Shown: positions 41,690-51,545 of the stretch, in pieces
Layout of the letters: every line of letters starts with the position of its first letter
Position numbering within the stretch: position 1 is the stretch's first letter
Assembly (NCBI RefSeq): GCF_007989605.1
Contig: NZ_BJUL01000004.1
Coordinates: forward strand, 124,001 to 188,000
Direction of reading: 5' to 3'
Length of the DNA: 64,000 bases
From: Vreelandella venusta
GTDB lineage: Bacteria; Pseudomonadota; Gammaproteobacteria; Pseudomonadales; Halomonadaceae
Made by a program: the position numbers and the translations under genes
The notes under the pieces: model-generated
Told to the model about the DNA's origin: nothing
The model's database searches: none
The model's input: only the letters and a program-made list of their open reading frames with translations

Positions 41690-42034
41690 ATGACCGCGAT
41701 TGATATGACCCTCGGCGCCCACCTAACCCTGAAGCAGTTAGCCCGCGCCATACACAATGGCTTTTCACCGATTGTGGAAGTCGAGTCAATGGATGGTATT
41801 TATAAGGTTCGCTTCCATCACGCTAACGGCGTCTCCGATTTAACCAATGCCGATGGCCATGTCAGTACTTTTTTGGGTACTGGTGAAATTCGCGACACCC
41901 TTGGCCAGCTGGGTCTTACGCATGGAGTGCTTACGTTTGCCGACCAGTGTGGCGATGAAATGATTGGTGTTGAGGGTAAAGCGATAACGCCTGATGAGAT
42001 GCTCACCTACGGAACCCGCATCTCGTTTCGTTGA
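41690..42034 (+). CDS. Small hypothetical protein (DUF6482-like)
   Basis: This 114-residue protein starts MTAIDMTLGAHLTLKQLARAIHNGFSP and has a beta-rich core (VEVESMDGIYKVRFHHANG) and a region HVSTFLGTGEIRDTLGQLGL. It suggests the DUF6482 group from halophiles, though I cannot confirm this. The ATG at 41690 follows CAGGAG. It stands alone upstream of the TPP riboswitch. Confidence 0.65.
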   Translation: MTAIDMTLGAHLTLKQLARAIHNGFSPIVEVESMDGIYKVRFHHANGVSDLTNADGHVSTFLGTGEIRDTLGQLGLTHGVLTFADQCGDEMIGVEGKAITPDEMLTYGTRISFR

Positions 42035-42089
42035 TATACGCGCTTCGCGTTGCCCAGGCTTTACAGATTGATCTAAGCCAAGGATAGTA

Positions 42090-42178
42090 CCATCACGACA
42101 GGGGCGCCCTTGCTTAACGGGCTGAGAAGCACCCTTTGAACCTGAACCGGATAACACCGGCGTAGGGAGTCGTGGTGC
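42090..42178 (+). promoter_or_regulatory. TPP riboswitch (THI element)
   Basis: The conserved cores GGGGCGCCC ... GGGCTGAGAAG ... ACCCTTTGAACCTGAACCGG ... CCGGCGTAGGGA are all present in order. It lies about 30 bp upstream of thiM and should repress expression when thiamine pyrophosphate is bound. Confidence 0.96.
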
Positions 42179-42188
42179 AATTGCATCA

Positions 42189-42204
42189 CCTCCCAGCCGG
42201 GAGG
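42189..42204 (+). promoter_or_regulatory. Hairpin sequestering the thiM ribosome site
   Basis: CCTCCC-AGCC-GGGAGG is a perfect 6-bp hairpin whose right arm is the Shine-Dalgarno of thiM. It lies directly after the TPP riboswitch, so ligand binding probably favours this masking hairpin and blocks translation. Confidence 0.75.
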
Positions 42205-42209
42205 ATATT

Positions 42210-43019
42210 ATGCCTTCACGCCCACTCGGCGATTATCTCCGCGACCTGCGCGCTACCACACCGCTGGTACATTGCATGACTAACTATGTGGCGATGAATA
42301 GCACCGCTAATTTGCTATTGGCGATAGGCGCTTCCCCCGCCATGCTGCATGCTCAAGAAGAAGTGGCAGAGTTCACAGCGATTGCTGGCGCGCTATCGAT
42401 TAATATTGGCACCCTCTCTTCCCCTTGGGCTGACGCCATGGTCATGGCCGCGCGCGCTGCTCATGAAAATCACATCCCGTGGGTGCTTGATCCTGTGGCT
42501 GTTGGTGCGACCACATTTCGCCAGCGTGTTTGCGAGACGTTGCTGGCTTATCAGCCTAACGTTATTCGTGGCAATGCCTCAGAAATACAAGCACTTAACG
42601 GATTAGCCAGCCAGGGGTGTGGGGTCGATGCGACGGCTAGCACCCAAGAAGCGGCAACTGCTGCCATTGCGCTGGCACAGCAACATCACTGTGTGGTGGC
42701 GGTGACTGGCGAGAGCGATTTCATTACCGATGGCACTGACCATTATCGTCTTACAGGCGGGCATGCGCTGATGCCCCGTGTGACGACCTTGGGCTGCGGC
42801 TTGAGTGCACTGGTGGCAAGCTTTGTGGCCGCAAACCGCGAGCAGCCGTTGGAGGCCAGCCTAGCGGCTTTGGCGTGTTTTAGCATCGCTGGAAGCCGTG
42901 CAGGAGAGCACGCTCAAGGTCCGGGCAGCTTCCAAGTAGCGCTATTGGACGCGCTGTATCAGTTATCCCCTGACGACCTTTCGACTCTTGCTCAATTGGA
43001 GGCGGTGCATGCCGTTTGA
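42210..43019 (+). CDS. thiM: Hydroxyethylthiazole kinase
   Basis: This 269-residue kinase phosphorylates 4-methyl-5-(2-hydroxyethyl)thiazole for thiamine salvage. Its blocks are PLVHCMTNYVAMNSTANLLLAIGASP, INIGTLSS, WVLDPVAVGAT, and the C-terminal VTTLGCGLSALVASFVA with the catalytic Cys. It is under the TPP riboswitch and overlaps thiE by 11 bp. Confidence 0.95.
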   Translation: MPSRPLGDYLRDLRATTPLVHCMTNYVAMNSTANLLLAIGASPAMLHAQEEVAEFTAIAGALSINIGTLSSPWADAMVMAARAAHENHIPWVLDPVAVGATTFRQRVCETLLAYQPNVIRGNASEIQALNGLASQGCGVDATASTQEAATAAIALAQQHHCVVAVTGESDFITDGTDHYRLTGGHALMPRVTTLGCGLSALVASFVAANREQPLEASLAALACFSIAGSRAGEHAQGPGSFQVALLDALYQLSPDDLSTLAQLEAVHAV

Positions 43020-43623
43020 TCTTTCACTCTATTTAGTCACCGATGCGGGTCTTTGTGCTGGCATGGGTCTGGAAAAAACGGTTGAAGCTGCTGTGCAGGG
43101 CGGCGTTACCATGGTGCAATTACGCGATAAACACGCTAGTGACGAGCACATGATCACCCAGGCCAAACGTCTCAAGGCGATGTTGGCTGGTAGTGGCGTC
43201 CCTCTGATCATTAATGATCGCCTTAAGGTTGCGCTCGCAAGCCAAGCGGATGGCTTACATGTTGGGCAGAGCGACACGGCTGTTCAGGAAGCGCGCAACA
43301 CACTTGGCCAGCACGCCATTATCGGGCTTTCAATTAACACGCCTGACCAACTTCTGGCGGCTCCCGTCGAACTGCTTAATTACGTCGGTTTAGGACCCGT
43401 GTTTGCAACTGGTAGTAAACAAGATCACGCCCAGCCAATTGGCTTTGATGGGCTGGCTCGGCTTGCCAGTGCTTGCCAACTGCCCAGCGTCGCGATTGGC
43501 GGGCTAAAAGCTGAACACGTTGCTCAAGTGAAAGCCGCAGGGGCAAACGGTGTTGCGGTTATTTCTGCTATTTGTGGCCAACCAGACCCTCGACTGGCGG
43601 CCCAGGCGTTCAACGCGCAATGA
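43009..43623 (+). CDS. thiE: Thiamine-phosphate synthase
   Basis: This 204-residue TIM-barrel enzyme joins the pyrimidine and thiazole halves of thiamine. It has YLVTDAGLCAG, GVTMVQLRDKHASD, PLIINDRLKVAL, DGLHVGQSD, and the phosphate site NYVGLGPVFATGSKQDHAQPIG. The ATG at 43009 follows GGAGG. It overlaps thiM upstream and the LysR gene downstream. Confidence 0.95.
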   Translation: MPFDLSLYLVTDAGLCAGMGLEKTVEAAVQGGVTMVQLRDKHASDEHMITQAKRLKAMLAGSGVPLIINDRLKVALASQADGLHVGQSDTAVQEARNTLGQHAIIGLSINTPDQLLAAPVELLNYVGLGPVFATGSKQDHAQPIGFDGLARLASACQLPSVAIGGLKAEHVAQVKAAGANGVAVISAICGQPDPRLAAQAFNAQ

Positions 43624-44540
43624 CCCAGCTCGAGCATATCGCGGCGTTTGTAAAGGTCGCCGAGCTGGGCAGTTATACCCGCGCAGCCGAGGCGCTAGAC
43701 CTTTCCCGCACGCGGGTGTCCCGCCAAGTGATGGCACTTGAAGCGGCATTGGGTGCTCGGCTTATTCAGCGCACCACGCGGCGGCTGCACCTCACGGAAG
43801 CAGGCGAACGCTATCTCGTTCGTGCGCAAAGCATTTTGATCGCTTTGGACGAGGCAGCAGCAGAAATCGGCAGTGGCACCAGCACGGTGAACGGGCGGCT
43901 GCGTATCAATGGCCCGATGAGCTTCGGCACACGTTATCTTTCGCCGCTGGTTGCACAGTTTATGCAAACGCACCCGGGGCTTGAGGTGCGTTTGGATTTA
44001 AACGACCGCCGCGTTGATTTGCTGGAGGAGGGTTACGATATCGCCATTCGCATTGGCACCCTGCCCGACTCTAGCTTAGTGGCGCGACGGCTCACTCAGT
44101 GCCGGATGCTGTTTTGCGCATCACCTGATTACCTCGCCCAGCACGGTACGCCTCTAAAGAGTGAAGATTTGGCATCTCACCGTTGCCTTCGCTACCGAAG
44201 CGGCCAAAATAGTGGCGATTGGCGGATTGGTCGGCAACTACTTAGTGTTTCTGGCCCCTTAGAGAGCAACAATGGCGATATGCTGACGCATGCAGCTGAA
44301 GCGGGCTTAGGAATAGCGCAGCAGCCCAGCTTTTTAGTCACTGACAGCATTGCGAGCGGACGTTTAGTACCGATTTTGCAGAACTTACCGCCGGCGTTGC
44401 TAGACATCCATGCGCTTTACCCAGCCCGACGCTATTTACCTGCCAAAGTAGAGCGCTTTATTGAGTTATTGGCGGCAGCATGGGGCGATCCGCCAATCTG
44501 GGAAGTCGAGCCAGGATTGTCGCCTTTATCGCAACAGTGA
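43620..44540 (+). CDS. LysR family transcriptional regulator
   Basis: This 306-residue protein has an N-terminal winged helix (LEHIAAFVKVAELGSYTRAAEALDLSRTRVSRQVMALE) and a C-terminal co-inducer domain (RLRINGPMSFGTRYLSPLVAQFM ... GYDIAIRIGTLPDSSLVARRL). The pattern suits LysR members that control small oxidoreductases. It starts inside the thiE stop (ATGA), so it is transcribed with the thiamine genes. Its target may be the doxX-DODA pair just downstream. Confidence 0.92.
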   Translation: MTQLEHIAAFVKVAELGSYTRAAEALDLSRTRVSRQVMALEAALGARLIQRTTRRLHLTEAGERYLVRAQSILIALDEAAAEIGSGTSTVNGRLRINGPMSFGTRYLSPLVAQFMQTHPGLEVRLDLNDRRVDLLEEGYDIAIRIGTLPDSSLVARRLTQCRMLFCASPDYLAQHGTPLKSEDLASHRCLRYRSGQNSGDWRIGRQLLSVSGPLESNNGDMLTHAAEAGLGIAQQPSFLVTDSIASGRLVPILQNLPPALLDIHALYPARRYLPAKVERFIELLAAAWGDPPIWEVEPGLSPLSQQ

Positions 44541-44631
44541 AGTGCAGGAACAGTGGATTATCTCCCTAGCTATCATCTGTAAAGTGGCACTATCGCATCC
44601 AAGGTGATGCTCGCGACTAAGAGAGACCGCT

Positions 44632-45039
44632 ATGACCACTACCAATACTTCACCACTCGCCCTTTATGCCACCGCCTTGCTACGTATCAGTTTAGGCGTG
44701 ATGGTCTTAGCTCACGGCTTGCTTAAGGTGTTTGTCTTCACCCTGCCAGGCACTGTCAGCTACTTTGAATCCCTGGGCTTGCCGGGTGTTCTTGCTTACT
44801 TAACCATTGCTGCCGAAGTAGGTGGTGGCCTAGCACTGCTACTAGGCCTTTATACTCGCTGGGTAAGCCTTGCTCTCGTCCCCGTGCTGCTAGGGGCGGC
44901 TTCGGTACACTTGGGTAATGGCTGGCTGTTCTCGAACCCGGGCGGTGGCTGGGAATTCCCTATTTTTTGGACGATTGCCCTGGTGGTACAAGCAGGCCTA
45001 GGTGGCGGTAGCGCTGTTGTCAGCCGTAAATTCGCCTAA
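44632..45039 (+). CDS. DoxX family membrane protein
   Basis: This 135-residue four-helix inner-membrane protein has the DoxX pattern: LRISLGVMVLAHGLLKVFVF, GLPGVLAYLTIAAEVGGGLALLLGLYTRW, and a C-terminal helix with FWTIALVVQAGLGG. The substrate is unknown. It precedes the dioxygenase gene by 71 bp and follows the LysR regulator. Confidence 0.9.
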   Translation: MTTTNTSPLALYATALLRISLGVMVLAHGLLKVFVFTLPGTVSYFESLGLPGVLAYLTIAAEVGGGLALLLGLYTRWVSLALVPVLLGAASVHLGNGWLFSNPGGGWEFPIFWTIALVVQAGLGGGSAVVSRKFA

Positions 45040-45110
45040 CCACTCTGCCCGCATTGGCTTCGGCTGGTGCGGGCATTATTAGCCTTCTATAGGCTAACGG
45101 AGGTACTAAA

Positions 45111-45848
45111 ATGCTACCCAGCCTGTTTATTTCCCATGGTTCCCCCATGCTGGCACTGAATAAAACGCCGGCTCACGCTTATCTTCGTGAATTGGGGAAG
45201 CGCTTTTCCCCGCGTGCGGTGGTCGTCGTATCAGCCCACTGGGAGAGCCTTACACTCAAGGTCAGCACTAGCGCACAACCAGAAACAATCCATGATTTTG
45301 GTGGGTTTCCACAAGCTCTTTTCGAGTGTCAGTATCCAGCGCCTGGCCACCCTGAACTGGCTGAACAAATTGCGCTGTTATTGGCTGCCGAACGCGTAGA
45401 GCGCGGCCTTGACCACGGCGCTTGGGTACCACTTTCACTGATGTTTCCAGAGGCCAATGTACCGGTCGTTTCCCTGTCGCTACCTGTGCGTTGGGAAAAT
45501 GACGCGCTAATCACGCTAGGCGAACGCCTATCAGCATTGCGAAAAGAAGGGGTTCTGATTATTGGCTCAGGCAGCCTGACTCATAACTTATATGAAACTC
45601 TGCCCCAGGGCAGCCCTGCTCCCGTCTGGGTGGATGAGTTTGCCCAGTGGGTCAGCAAGCACATTACAGCCAATGATCGCCAGGCATTACGCCACTGGGA
45701 GCGTGCTCCAAAAGCGCTGGAAAACCACCCAACTCCTGAACACTTCCAGCCCTTGCTGGTGGCCATGGGCGCGGGCGGTGATGCAACTCAGTTACACCAC
45801 AGCGTTGAACATGGCGTACTGGCGATGGATATCTATCAGTTCGCTTAA
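45111..45848 (+). CDS. ygiD: DODA-type class III extradiol ring-opening dioxygenase
   Basis: This 245-residue enzyme of the LigB/YgiD group has the N-terminal LPSLFISHGSPMLAL (His), VVVSAHWES (His), GLDHGAWVPLSLMFPEANVPVVSLSL (His), and LIIGSGSLTHNLYE. These give a non-heme metal centre. YgiD relatives cleave L-DOPA at the 4,5 bond. GGAGG precedes the ATG. It is convergent with the EamA transporter and overlaps its end by 4 bp. Confidence 0.92.
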   Translation: MLPSLFISHGSPMLALNKTPAHAYLRELGKRFSPRAVVVVSAHWESLTLKVSTSAQPETIHDFGGFPQALFECQYPAPGHPELAEQIALLLAAERVERGLDHGAWVPLSLMFPEANVPVVSLSLPVRWENDALITLGERLSALRKEGVLIIGSGSLTHNLYETLPQGSPAPVWVDEFAQWVSKHITANDRQALRHWERAPKALENHPTPEHFQPLLVAMGAGGDATQLHHSVEHGVLAMDIYQFA

Positions 45849-46720
45849 GCTGTTGGCCGGGGTTTCAACGTGGTGCGGCGGTCATAGTAGGCAATAGCCA
45901 GCCCGCTGCCCATAATCAGCACACTGCCTACCCATACCCACAGATCCGGCAGCTCTCCCCAGAACCACCAGCCAAGTAGTACCGCCCACAGCATCGCTGT
46001 GTAATCAAATGGGGCGGCAATCGCAGCAGGGGCAAAGCGAAACGCCAGGGTAATAAAGGCCGTCGCACCAATACCAAAAACACCCGAGACCAAAAAGCCA
46101 AGCCAGTGCCAAGGCTCTGGGGTTTGCCAAACCCAAGGCAAACTCAGAGCAGTGACGATAAAGGGCACTAACGTCATGTAGAACACCATTGCCCACAGGT
46201 GCTCTCTAGCGCCATAGCGCCGCGCAGTAATCATCATCAGGGCATAAAAGAAAGCCGCGGCCAAGAGGATTAGCGTGCCAAGCTGGAATGCATCACCACC
46301 GGGACGAACCACAATCAGCACGCCGGAAAAGCCAACTAGCGACGCCATGAATACGGGTGGATCGATCCGCTCGCCAAGCAATGGCACTGATAGCAAGGTG
46401 ACAAACAAAGGCGCCACAAAGGCAATTGCCGTGGCCTCTGCGAGTGGTAACAGGGTTAGCCCCCAGACAAAACACACCATCGTAGCGGTATAAATCAATC
46501 CTCTCAGAAGGTGGATACGTGGGCGCCTGGTGTGTAACTTGCGCAACCCGCCGGCAAAATGGGCCAACAGGGCAATGAGCGGCAGTGACACCAGCGTACG
46601 AAAGAAAATAATCTGCAGCGGCGAATGCACTTCGCCTAGCCACTTTGATACCGCGTCACCAAGGGCCAAGAACAGAACCCCTAAGCACATGCACAGGATA
46701 CCCTTTAACGACGTTGTCAC
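45845..46720 (-). CDS. EamA/DMT superfamily transporter
   Basis: This 291-residue protein has two EamA repeats, about ten helices in total. The first ends near PLLGERIDPPVFMASLVGFSGVLIVVRPGG and the second near LGWWFWGELPDLWVWVGSVLIMGSGLAI. Such proteins export or import small metabolites. The substrate cannot be told from sequence. It is monocistronic. Confidence 0.92.
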   Translation of the reverse strand: MTTSLKGILCMCLGVLFLALGDAVSKWLGEVHSPLQIIFFRTLVSLPLIALLAHFAGGLRKLHTRRPRIHLLRGLIYTATMVCFVWGLTLLPLAEATAIAFVAPLFVTLLSVPLLGERIDPPVFMASLVGFSGVLIVVRPGGDAFQLGTLILLAAAFFYALMMITARRYGAREHLWAMVFYMTLVPFIVTALSLPWVWQTPEPWHWLGFLVSGVFGIGATAFITLAFRFAPAAIAAPFDYTAMLWAVLLGWWFWGELPDLWVWVGSVLIMGSGLAIAYYDRRTTLKPRPTA

Positions 46721-46771
46721 GACGCTCTCCTTTTACCCTAAGGACACTTTATCAATCGGCATTAAACAACT

Positions 46772-46807
46772 AATAAAAAACCCCGCCAATGTGTCACTGG
46801 CGGGGTT
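46772..46807 (-). terminator. Intrinsic terminator of the DD-carboxypeptidase gene
   Basis: The arms AACCCCGCCA / TGGCGGGGTT (10 bp) with a 9-nt loop are followed on the minus strand by a T-run. Confidence 0.9.
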
Positions 46808-46824
46808 GTGGATCTTGCGTGGTT

Positions 46825-48249
46825 TTACAAACTTGCGTTAACCACCATGCACTCCATTCCCTGCGCCTGAAGCGTTCTACAGGCGCGTCTAGCGCGCGCT
46901 TCGTCCAACGCGACAACACGGGCGCGGAATACCGGCGTTTGACCAGCTAGGGTGTCAATAGCCACCCGCCCTCCTACTTCATGAGGCAGGCGCTGAGCAG
47001 CTTGACGTGCCAACTGCTCTGCTCGTGCTACTTGGCTAAATGCACCTACCTGAATCCCCCAATTACCCGCAGTCACAGACCGTTGGGGCGTAGCAGCCAA
47101 CTCGCGTTCACGTTCAATAAACGTATTCACCGGATCGGGTGTATGGGCGGCAGGTCTTTCCGCCGGTGTTTCCATGGAGCGTGCGAGACGATCTTCAATT
47201 TCAACAATAGGTGTAGACGCTGGCGAAGGAGACAGTGTTGTCGCTGCCAAATTATTCGCGGGCGCTGAATTATTCGAAATCGTTACGTTACTAGCCATAA
47301 CAGGGCGATTCGAGACTGGCGGTGCCGACATCGGGCGTTGGCTAGGAGCGCCAGAGCCAGAGAAAGCCATAAACTCACTAGAGAAAGTCGTATTTGCCAA
47401 CCACGTTTGCTGGTCACGCAGCGCTGCACGAGCAAAACTGCGATCTAACAAGTTCGCCATATGAGAATCACGAGATGCCCCGCTAAAGCCACCCATGACA
47501 ACGCCCACCATGCGACGATCTCCGTGGACGGCCGTTGTCGCGACATTGAAACCAGATGCACGAATAAAGCCGGTTTTAAGGCCATCTGCACCGGGGTAGT
47601 TTTTCACTAAGCGATTATGGCTGGTGTGCCGGGTACCACGATAGGTGAACTCTTGGAGCCCAAAGTAGTGGTAGTACTGTGGGAAGTCCTGCATCACGCG
47701 CACAGAGAGTGTCACCATATCCCGTGCTGTGGTGACCTGTTGGTCATCAGGCAGGCCCGAAGCATTGCGGAATGTGGTGGCATTCATGCCAAGCTCGCGA
47801 GCTTTTGCGGTCATCAACTGGGCAAAACGCTGCTCACTACCGCCTAACGCTTCAGCCACCACGACGGCAACATCATTAGCAGAGCGCACTGCTAACGCAC
47901 GAATCGCAGAATCAACGGGGATAGTGCTGCCCGCAGAAAGCCATAGTTTTACAGCAGGCATAGCGGCAGCTTGAGCAGACACAGGAAGCGGCTGATTAAG
48001 GCTGAGCCGACCACTCTCCAATGCTTCAAATGTAAGGTACAACGTCATCATTTTGGTTAACGATGCGGGGTAGCGACGCTCATCGGCATTCTCGGCGTAC
48101 AGTACCTCTCCGTTTTCTAAATCCACCACAATCCCAGCATAACGCGGATTTGCATGAGCACTCGATATGGCGCTTAGCAGCAATACCATTAACGACAGTG
48201 GAAGCCACCAACGCGCGACTATCGTTGCGCATATTCCCCTTGTTGCCAT
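46825..48249 (-). CDS. D-alanyl-D-alanine carboxypeptidase with SPOR domain
   Basis: This protein of about 474 residues has a signal peptide (residues 1-34), a PBP5-type catalytic domain and a long linker. The active-site motifs are YPASLTKMM (Ser-x-x-Lys), SAND and KTGF. The C-terminus has a SPOR domain (WGIQVGAFSQVARAEQLARQAAQRL ... VVALDEARARRACRTLQAQGMECMVV) that binds denuded septal peptidoglycan. This suggests action at the division site. I chose the ATG at 48249. The frame extends to 48345. Confidence 0.93.
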   Translation of the reverse strand: MATRGICATIVARWWLPLSLMVLLLSAISSAHANPRYAGIVVDLENGEVLYAENADERRYPASLTKMMTLYLTFEALESGRLSLNQPLPVSAQAAAMPAVKLWLSAGSTIPVDSAIRALAVRSANDVAVVVAEALGGSEQRFAQLMTAKARELGMNATTFRNASGLPDDQQVTTARDMVTLSVRVMQDFPQYYHYFGLQEFTYRGTRHTSHNRLVKNYPGADGLKTGFIRASGFNVATTAVHGDRRMVGVVMGGFSGASRDSHMANLLDRSFARAALRDQQTWLANTTFSSEFMAFSGSGAPSQRPMSAPPVSNRPVMASNVTISNNSAPANNLAATTLSPSPASTPIVEIEDRLARSMETPAERPAAHTPDPVNTFIERERELAATPQRSVTAGNWGIQVGAFSQVARAEQLARQAAQRLPHEVGGRVAIDTLAGQTPVFRARVVALDEARARRACRTLQAQGMECMVVNASL

Positions 48250-48392
48250 ACATGCCCCTTTCTTGTTTTGCTGTAATGTCACACTACCAACTATTAATCT
48301 ACTTGCCACACTAAGAAATCTAAGACTAGCACGGTAACTCTTCAAGTAAATTAAGAAAGCAGTATAAAAGTTGAAAACGCAATGAATAGAAC

Positions 48393-48420
48393 AAAAAAAA
48401 CCGACCCTAAGGGGTCGGCT
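48393..48420 (-). terminator. Terminator after rplQ
   Basis: The arms CCGACCC / GGGTCGG close a 4-nt loop and are followed on the minus strand by a run of eight T. It ends the alpha operon. Confidence 0.9.
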
Positions 48421-48449
48421 TTCATTTTGTTGAACAACAACGCAGAGAC

Positions 48450-48836
48450 TTACTCTTCTGCAGCTGCTTCTTCAACAACCGGACGGTCAACTAGCTCAAC
48501 GAACGCCATAGGCGCGTTGTCGCCTGTGCGGTAACCGCACTTGAGAATACGGATGTAACCACCCGGACGCTCGGCATAACGCGGACCTAGCTCGTTAAAC
48601 AGTTTACCGACGGCTTCTTTGGAGCGCGTGCGGGAAAACGCCAAACGACGGTTTGCAACGCTGTCCTGCTTAGCTAGGGTAATTAGCGGCTCGATAACGC
48701 GACGCAATTCCTTGGCCTTAGGCAGGGTTGTCTTGATGACTTCATGTTCGACCAGCGAGACAGACATGTTCTTGAACATGGCCTGACGATGCGAGCTGGT
48801 ACGATTCAGATGACGACCACTCTTACGATGACGCAT
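48450..48836 (-). CDS. rplQ: Ribosomal protein L17
   Basis: This 128-residue protein begins [24 protein letters not shown], the L17 hallmark. The C-terminus is acidic (VEEAAAEE), a halophile-style tail. It is the last gene of the alpha operon, after rpoA. Confidence 0.97.
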   Translation of the reverse strand: MRHRKSGRHLNRTSSHRQAMFKNMSVSLVEHEVIKTTLPKAKELRRVIEPLITLAKQDSVANRRLAFSRTRSKEAVGKLFNELGPRYAERPGGYIRILKCGYRTGDNAPMAFVELVDRPVVEEAAAEE

Positions 48837-48875
48837 GGTTGTAATTCCTTACCAAACTGGGACTCAAGTCGACAC

Positions 48876-49871
48876 TCACGCGGAGGCCTTGTCGTCCTTC
48901 AGGCTAGCGGGTGGCCAATTTTCCAACCGCATACCGAGGGACAAGCCGCGCGCTGCCAATACGTCTTTGATTTCATTCAAAGACTTTTTACCAAGATTCG
49001 GTGTCTTCAGCAGCTCAACTTCAGTGCGCTGAATAAGATCACCAATGTAGTAAATATTCTCGGCTTTTAGGCAGTTAGCGCTGCGAACTGTCAACTCAAG
49101 ATCGTCTACGGGGCGCAATAGGATAGGATCAACAAGATCCTCTTCCTCTTCGACTTCCTGCTCTTTATCAGCTTCCAGGTCGACGAAGGCGGCCAGCTGC
49201 TCTTGCAGAATGGTCGCACTGCGACGGATAGCCTCTTCCGGATCCAGTGTACCGTCGGTTTCCAGATCGATAATTAACTTATCGAGGTCGGTGCGCTGCT
49301 CAACACGAGCGGCCTCGACCGAATAGGAAACACGGCGAACAGGGCTGAAGGTGGCATCCAGCTGCAGGCGGCCAATTGCACGTGTCTCTTCATCAGAGCC
49401 ACGAGCGTCAGCCGGTTCGTAACCACGACCCAGCGCTACCTTAAGCTGAATTTTCAGCTCGGCACCTTCATTGACATGAGCAATGACGTGATCCGGGTTG
49501 ACGATTTCGACGCTATGATCAAGCGCAATGTCGCCAGCGGTGACGACAGCTGGGCCCTGCTTGTTCAGCGAGAGCACCGCCTCATCGCGGCTGTGCATCT
49601 TGATCGCAACATCTTTCAAGTTCAGGAGGATTTCGATGACATCTTCCTGCACCCCTTCGAGCGCACTGTATTCGTGCTCTACACCGGCAATTTCAGCCTC
49701 TACCACGGCAGCGCCGGGCATGGACGAAAGCAGAATGCGACGAAGTGCATTCCCCAGGGTGTGACCAAAGCCGCGCTCGAACGGTTCGAGAACGATTTTG
49801 GCATGATGTGCGCTGATTTCTTCGACCTTGATGTCACGAGGACGAAGAAACTCTGTCACTGAACGCTGCAT
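48876..49871 (-). CDS. rpoA: RNA polymerase alpha subunit
   Basis: This 331-residue protein starts [20 protein letters not shown]. The N-terminal assembly domain ([20 protein letters not shown]) is joined by an acidic linker (EEEEDL) to the C-terminal DNA- and activator-binding domain ([22 protein letters not shown] and [14 protein letters not shown]). It is normal length. Confidence 0.98.
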   Translation of the reverse strand: MQRSVTEFLRPRDIKVEEISAHHAKIVLEPFERGFGHTLGNALRRILLSSMPGAAVVEAEIAGVEHEYSALEGVQEDVIEILLNLKDVAIKMHSRDEAVLSLNKQGPAVVTAGDIALDHSVEIVNPDHVIAHVNEGAELKIQLKVALGRGYEPADARGSDEETRAIGRLQLDATFSPVRRVSYSVEAARVEQRTDLDKLIIDLETDGTLDPEEAIRRSATILQEQLAAFVDLEADKEQEVEEEEDLVDPILLRPVDDLELTVRSANCLKAENIYYIGDLIQRTEVELLKTPNLGKKSLNEIKDVLAARGLSLGMRLENWPPASLKDDKASA

Positions 49872-49996
49872 ATGAACACCTTTCAGGCTGCCAAACGGAT
49901 ACTGAGTACTCTAGAGCACACTACTCAAGAGCATCTGGGCGGTTAGCTTTGCTACCCCGCCCAGGTCTCAAGAAGCAGAAATGTAAATCAAACTGC

Positions 49997-50617
49997 TTAC
50001 TTGGAGTACAGCTCGACGATCAGGTTTTCGTTGATGTCGGCAGTCAGGTCACCGCGTTCAGGCAGAGCCTTGAAAGTGCCTTCCATCTTCTTGGCGTCGA
50101 TTTCGATCCAAGCGATATCGCCACGGTTGGCCGCAATGGTCAACGAGTGTTGAATACGTGCTTGGTTCTTCGCCTTTTCGCGAACAGCAACAACGTCACC
50201 GGGCTTCACTTGGTAGGAAGCAACGTTAACGGTGCGGCCGTTCACGGAAATCGCCTTGTGGCTGACCAGCTGACGCGCTTCAGAGCGAGTCGAGCCAAAG
50301 CCCATGCGGTAGACGACGTTATCCAGTCGGGATTCAAGCAACTGCAACAATACTTCACCAGTCGCACCTTTCAGGCGAGCGGCTTCTTTGTAGTAGTTGC
50401 GGAACTGCTTTTCGAGTACGCCATACATACGGCGTACTTTCTGCTTCTCACGAAGCTGCAAGCCGTAGTCGGAAAGACGCTGACGACGCTGGCCGTGTAC
50501 ACCCGGGATCTGCTCGGATTTACACTTTTTCTCGAAGGGAGTAACACCGCTCTTTAAAAAGAGGTCGGTGCCTTCACGACGAGACAGTTTGCACTTCGGT
50601 CCAATATAACGAGCCAT
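49997..50617 (-). CDS. rpsD: Ribosomal protein S4
   Basis: This 206-residue protein starts [20 protein letters not shown] and contains an S4 RNA-binding domain ([24 protein letters not shown]). It is an early 16S rRNA binder. In related bacteria it represses the alpha operon through its mRNA. The 125-bp gap to rpoA holds no obvious hairpin. Confidence 0.97.
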   Translation of the reverse strand: MARYIGPKCKLSRREGTDLFLKSGVTPFEKKCKSEQIPGVHGQRRQRLSDYGLQLREKQKVRRMYGVLEKQFRNYYKEAARLKGATGEVLLQLLESRLDNVVYRMGFGSTRSEARQLVSHKAISVNGRTVNVASYQVKPGDVVAVREKAKNQARIQHSLTIAANRGDIAWIEIDAKKMEGTFKALPERGDLTADINENLIVELYSK

Positions 50618-50629
50618 GAATCTGTCTCC

Positions 50630-51016
50630 TTAAACGCGGCGTTTCTTAGGCGGACGGCAGCCATTATGGGGAATGGGCGTCGCGTCAGTGATGCTTTGCA
50701 CGCGGAAGCCGGCGGCATTGAGAGCGCGCACAGCGGATTCACGGCCGGGACCGGGGCCTTTGACCAGCACGTCTACGTTTTTCACACCATACTCGGCTGC
50801 AACAGTTGCTGCACGCTCACTTGCTACTTGAGCAGCGAACGGGGTGCTCTTGCGAGAACCACGAAAACCCGAACCACCGGCTGTCGCCCAAGAAAGAGCG
50901 TTGCCCTGGCGGTCTGTGATCGTCACGATCGTGTTGTTAAAAGAGGCGTGGATATGCGCTACGGCGTCCACTACCTGCTTTTTAACCTTTTTACGGTTAC
51001 TACGCGGGTTAGCCAT
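50630..51016 (-). CDS. rpsK: Ribosomal protein S11
   Basis: This 128-residue protein ends in [21 protein letters not shown], the S11 C-terminus, and contains [21 protein letters not shown]. It lies in the decoding platform of the small subunit. Its stop is 12 bp from the rpsD start. Confidence 0.97.
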   Translation of the reverse strand: MANPRSNRKKVKKQVVDAVAHIHASFNNTIVTITDRQGNALSWATAGGSGFRGSRKSTPFAAQVASERAATVAAEYGVKNVDVLVKGPGPGRESAVRALNAAGFRVQSITDATPIPHNGCRPPKKRRV

Positions 51017-51065
51017 GTTGATGTCTATTCCTGTCTTAACGTCAGCTCTCTAAAGAGCCTGCGTG

Positions 51066-51422
51066 TTATTTGCGGATCGGCTTACGCGGGCCCTTACGGG
51101 TACGCGCGTTAGTCTTAGTCCGCTGACCACGCAGCGGAAGACTACGACGATGACGCAGACCACGGTAGCAGCCTAAGTCCATGAGACGCTTAATGTTAAG
51201 CGTTACATCACGACGAAGGTCGCCTTCTACGGTGTACTTACCAACTTCAGAACGCAGGGTATCCAGCTCATCGCTAGACAGATCCTGGATCTTGGTAGTA
51301 GGCGCGATACCGGCAGCAGCACAAACGTGCTGAGCGCGGGTACGGCCAATCCCGAAGATATAGGTCAGCGAGATCGCCGCATGCTTGTTGTCCGGGATAT
51401 TGACGCCTGCAATACGGGCCAT
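51066..51422 (-). CDS. rpsM: Ribosomal protein S13
   Basis: This 118-residue protein starts [28 protein letters not shown] and ends in the basic tail [15 protein letters not shown]. It contacts tRNA and the large subunit. It is the first gene of the alpha operon, about 120 bp after rpmJ. Confidence 0.97.
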   Translation of the reverse strand: MARIAGVNIPDNKHAAISLTYIFGIGRTRAQHVCAAAGIAPTTKIQDLSSDELDTLRSEVGKYTVEGDLRRDVTLNIKRLMDLGCYRGLRHRRSLPLRGQRTKTNARTRKGPRKPIRK

Positions 51423-51545
51423 CAGCTTACTCCGAAATTTGAGCGGCTTGCTCGTTTATTCATCTACAAAAGGCGCAACAGCATACCCCTTTATAAGCCT
51501 TATGGCAAGGGGTATGCCGGCACCCGCTTAAAAACAACCCAGGTA

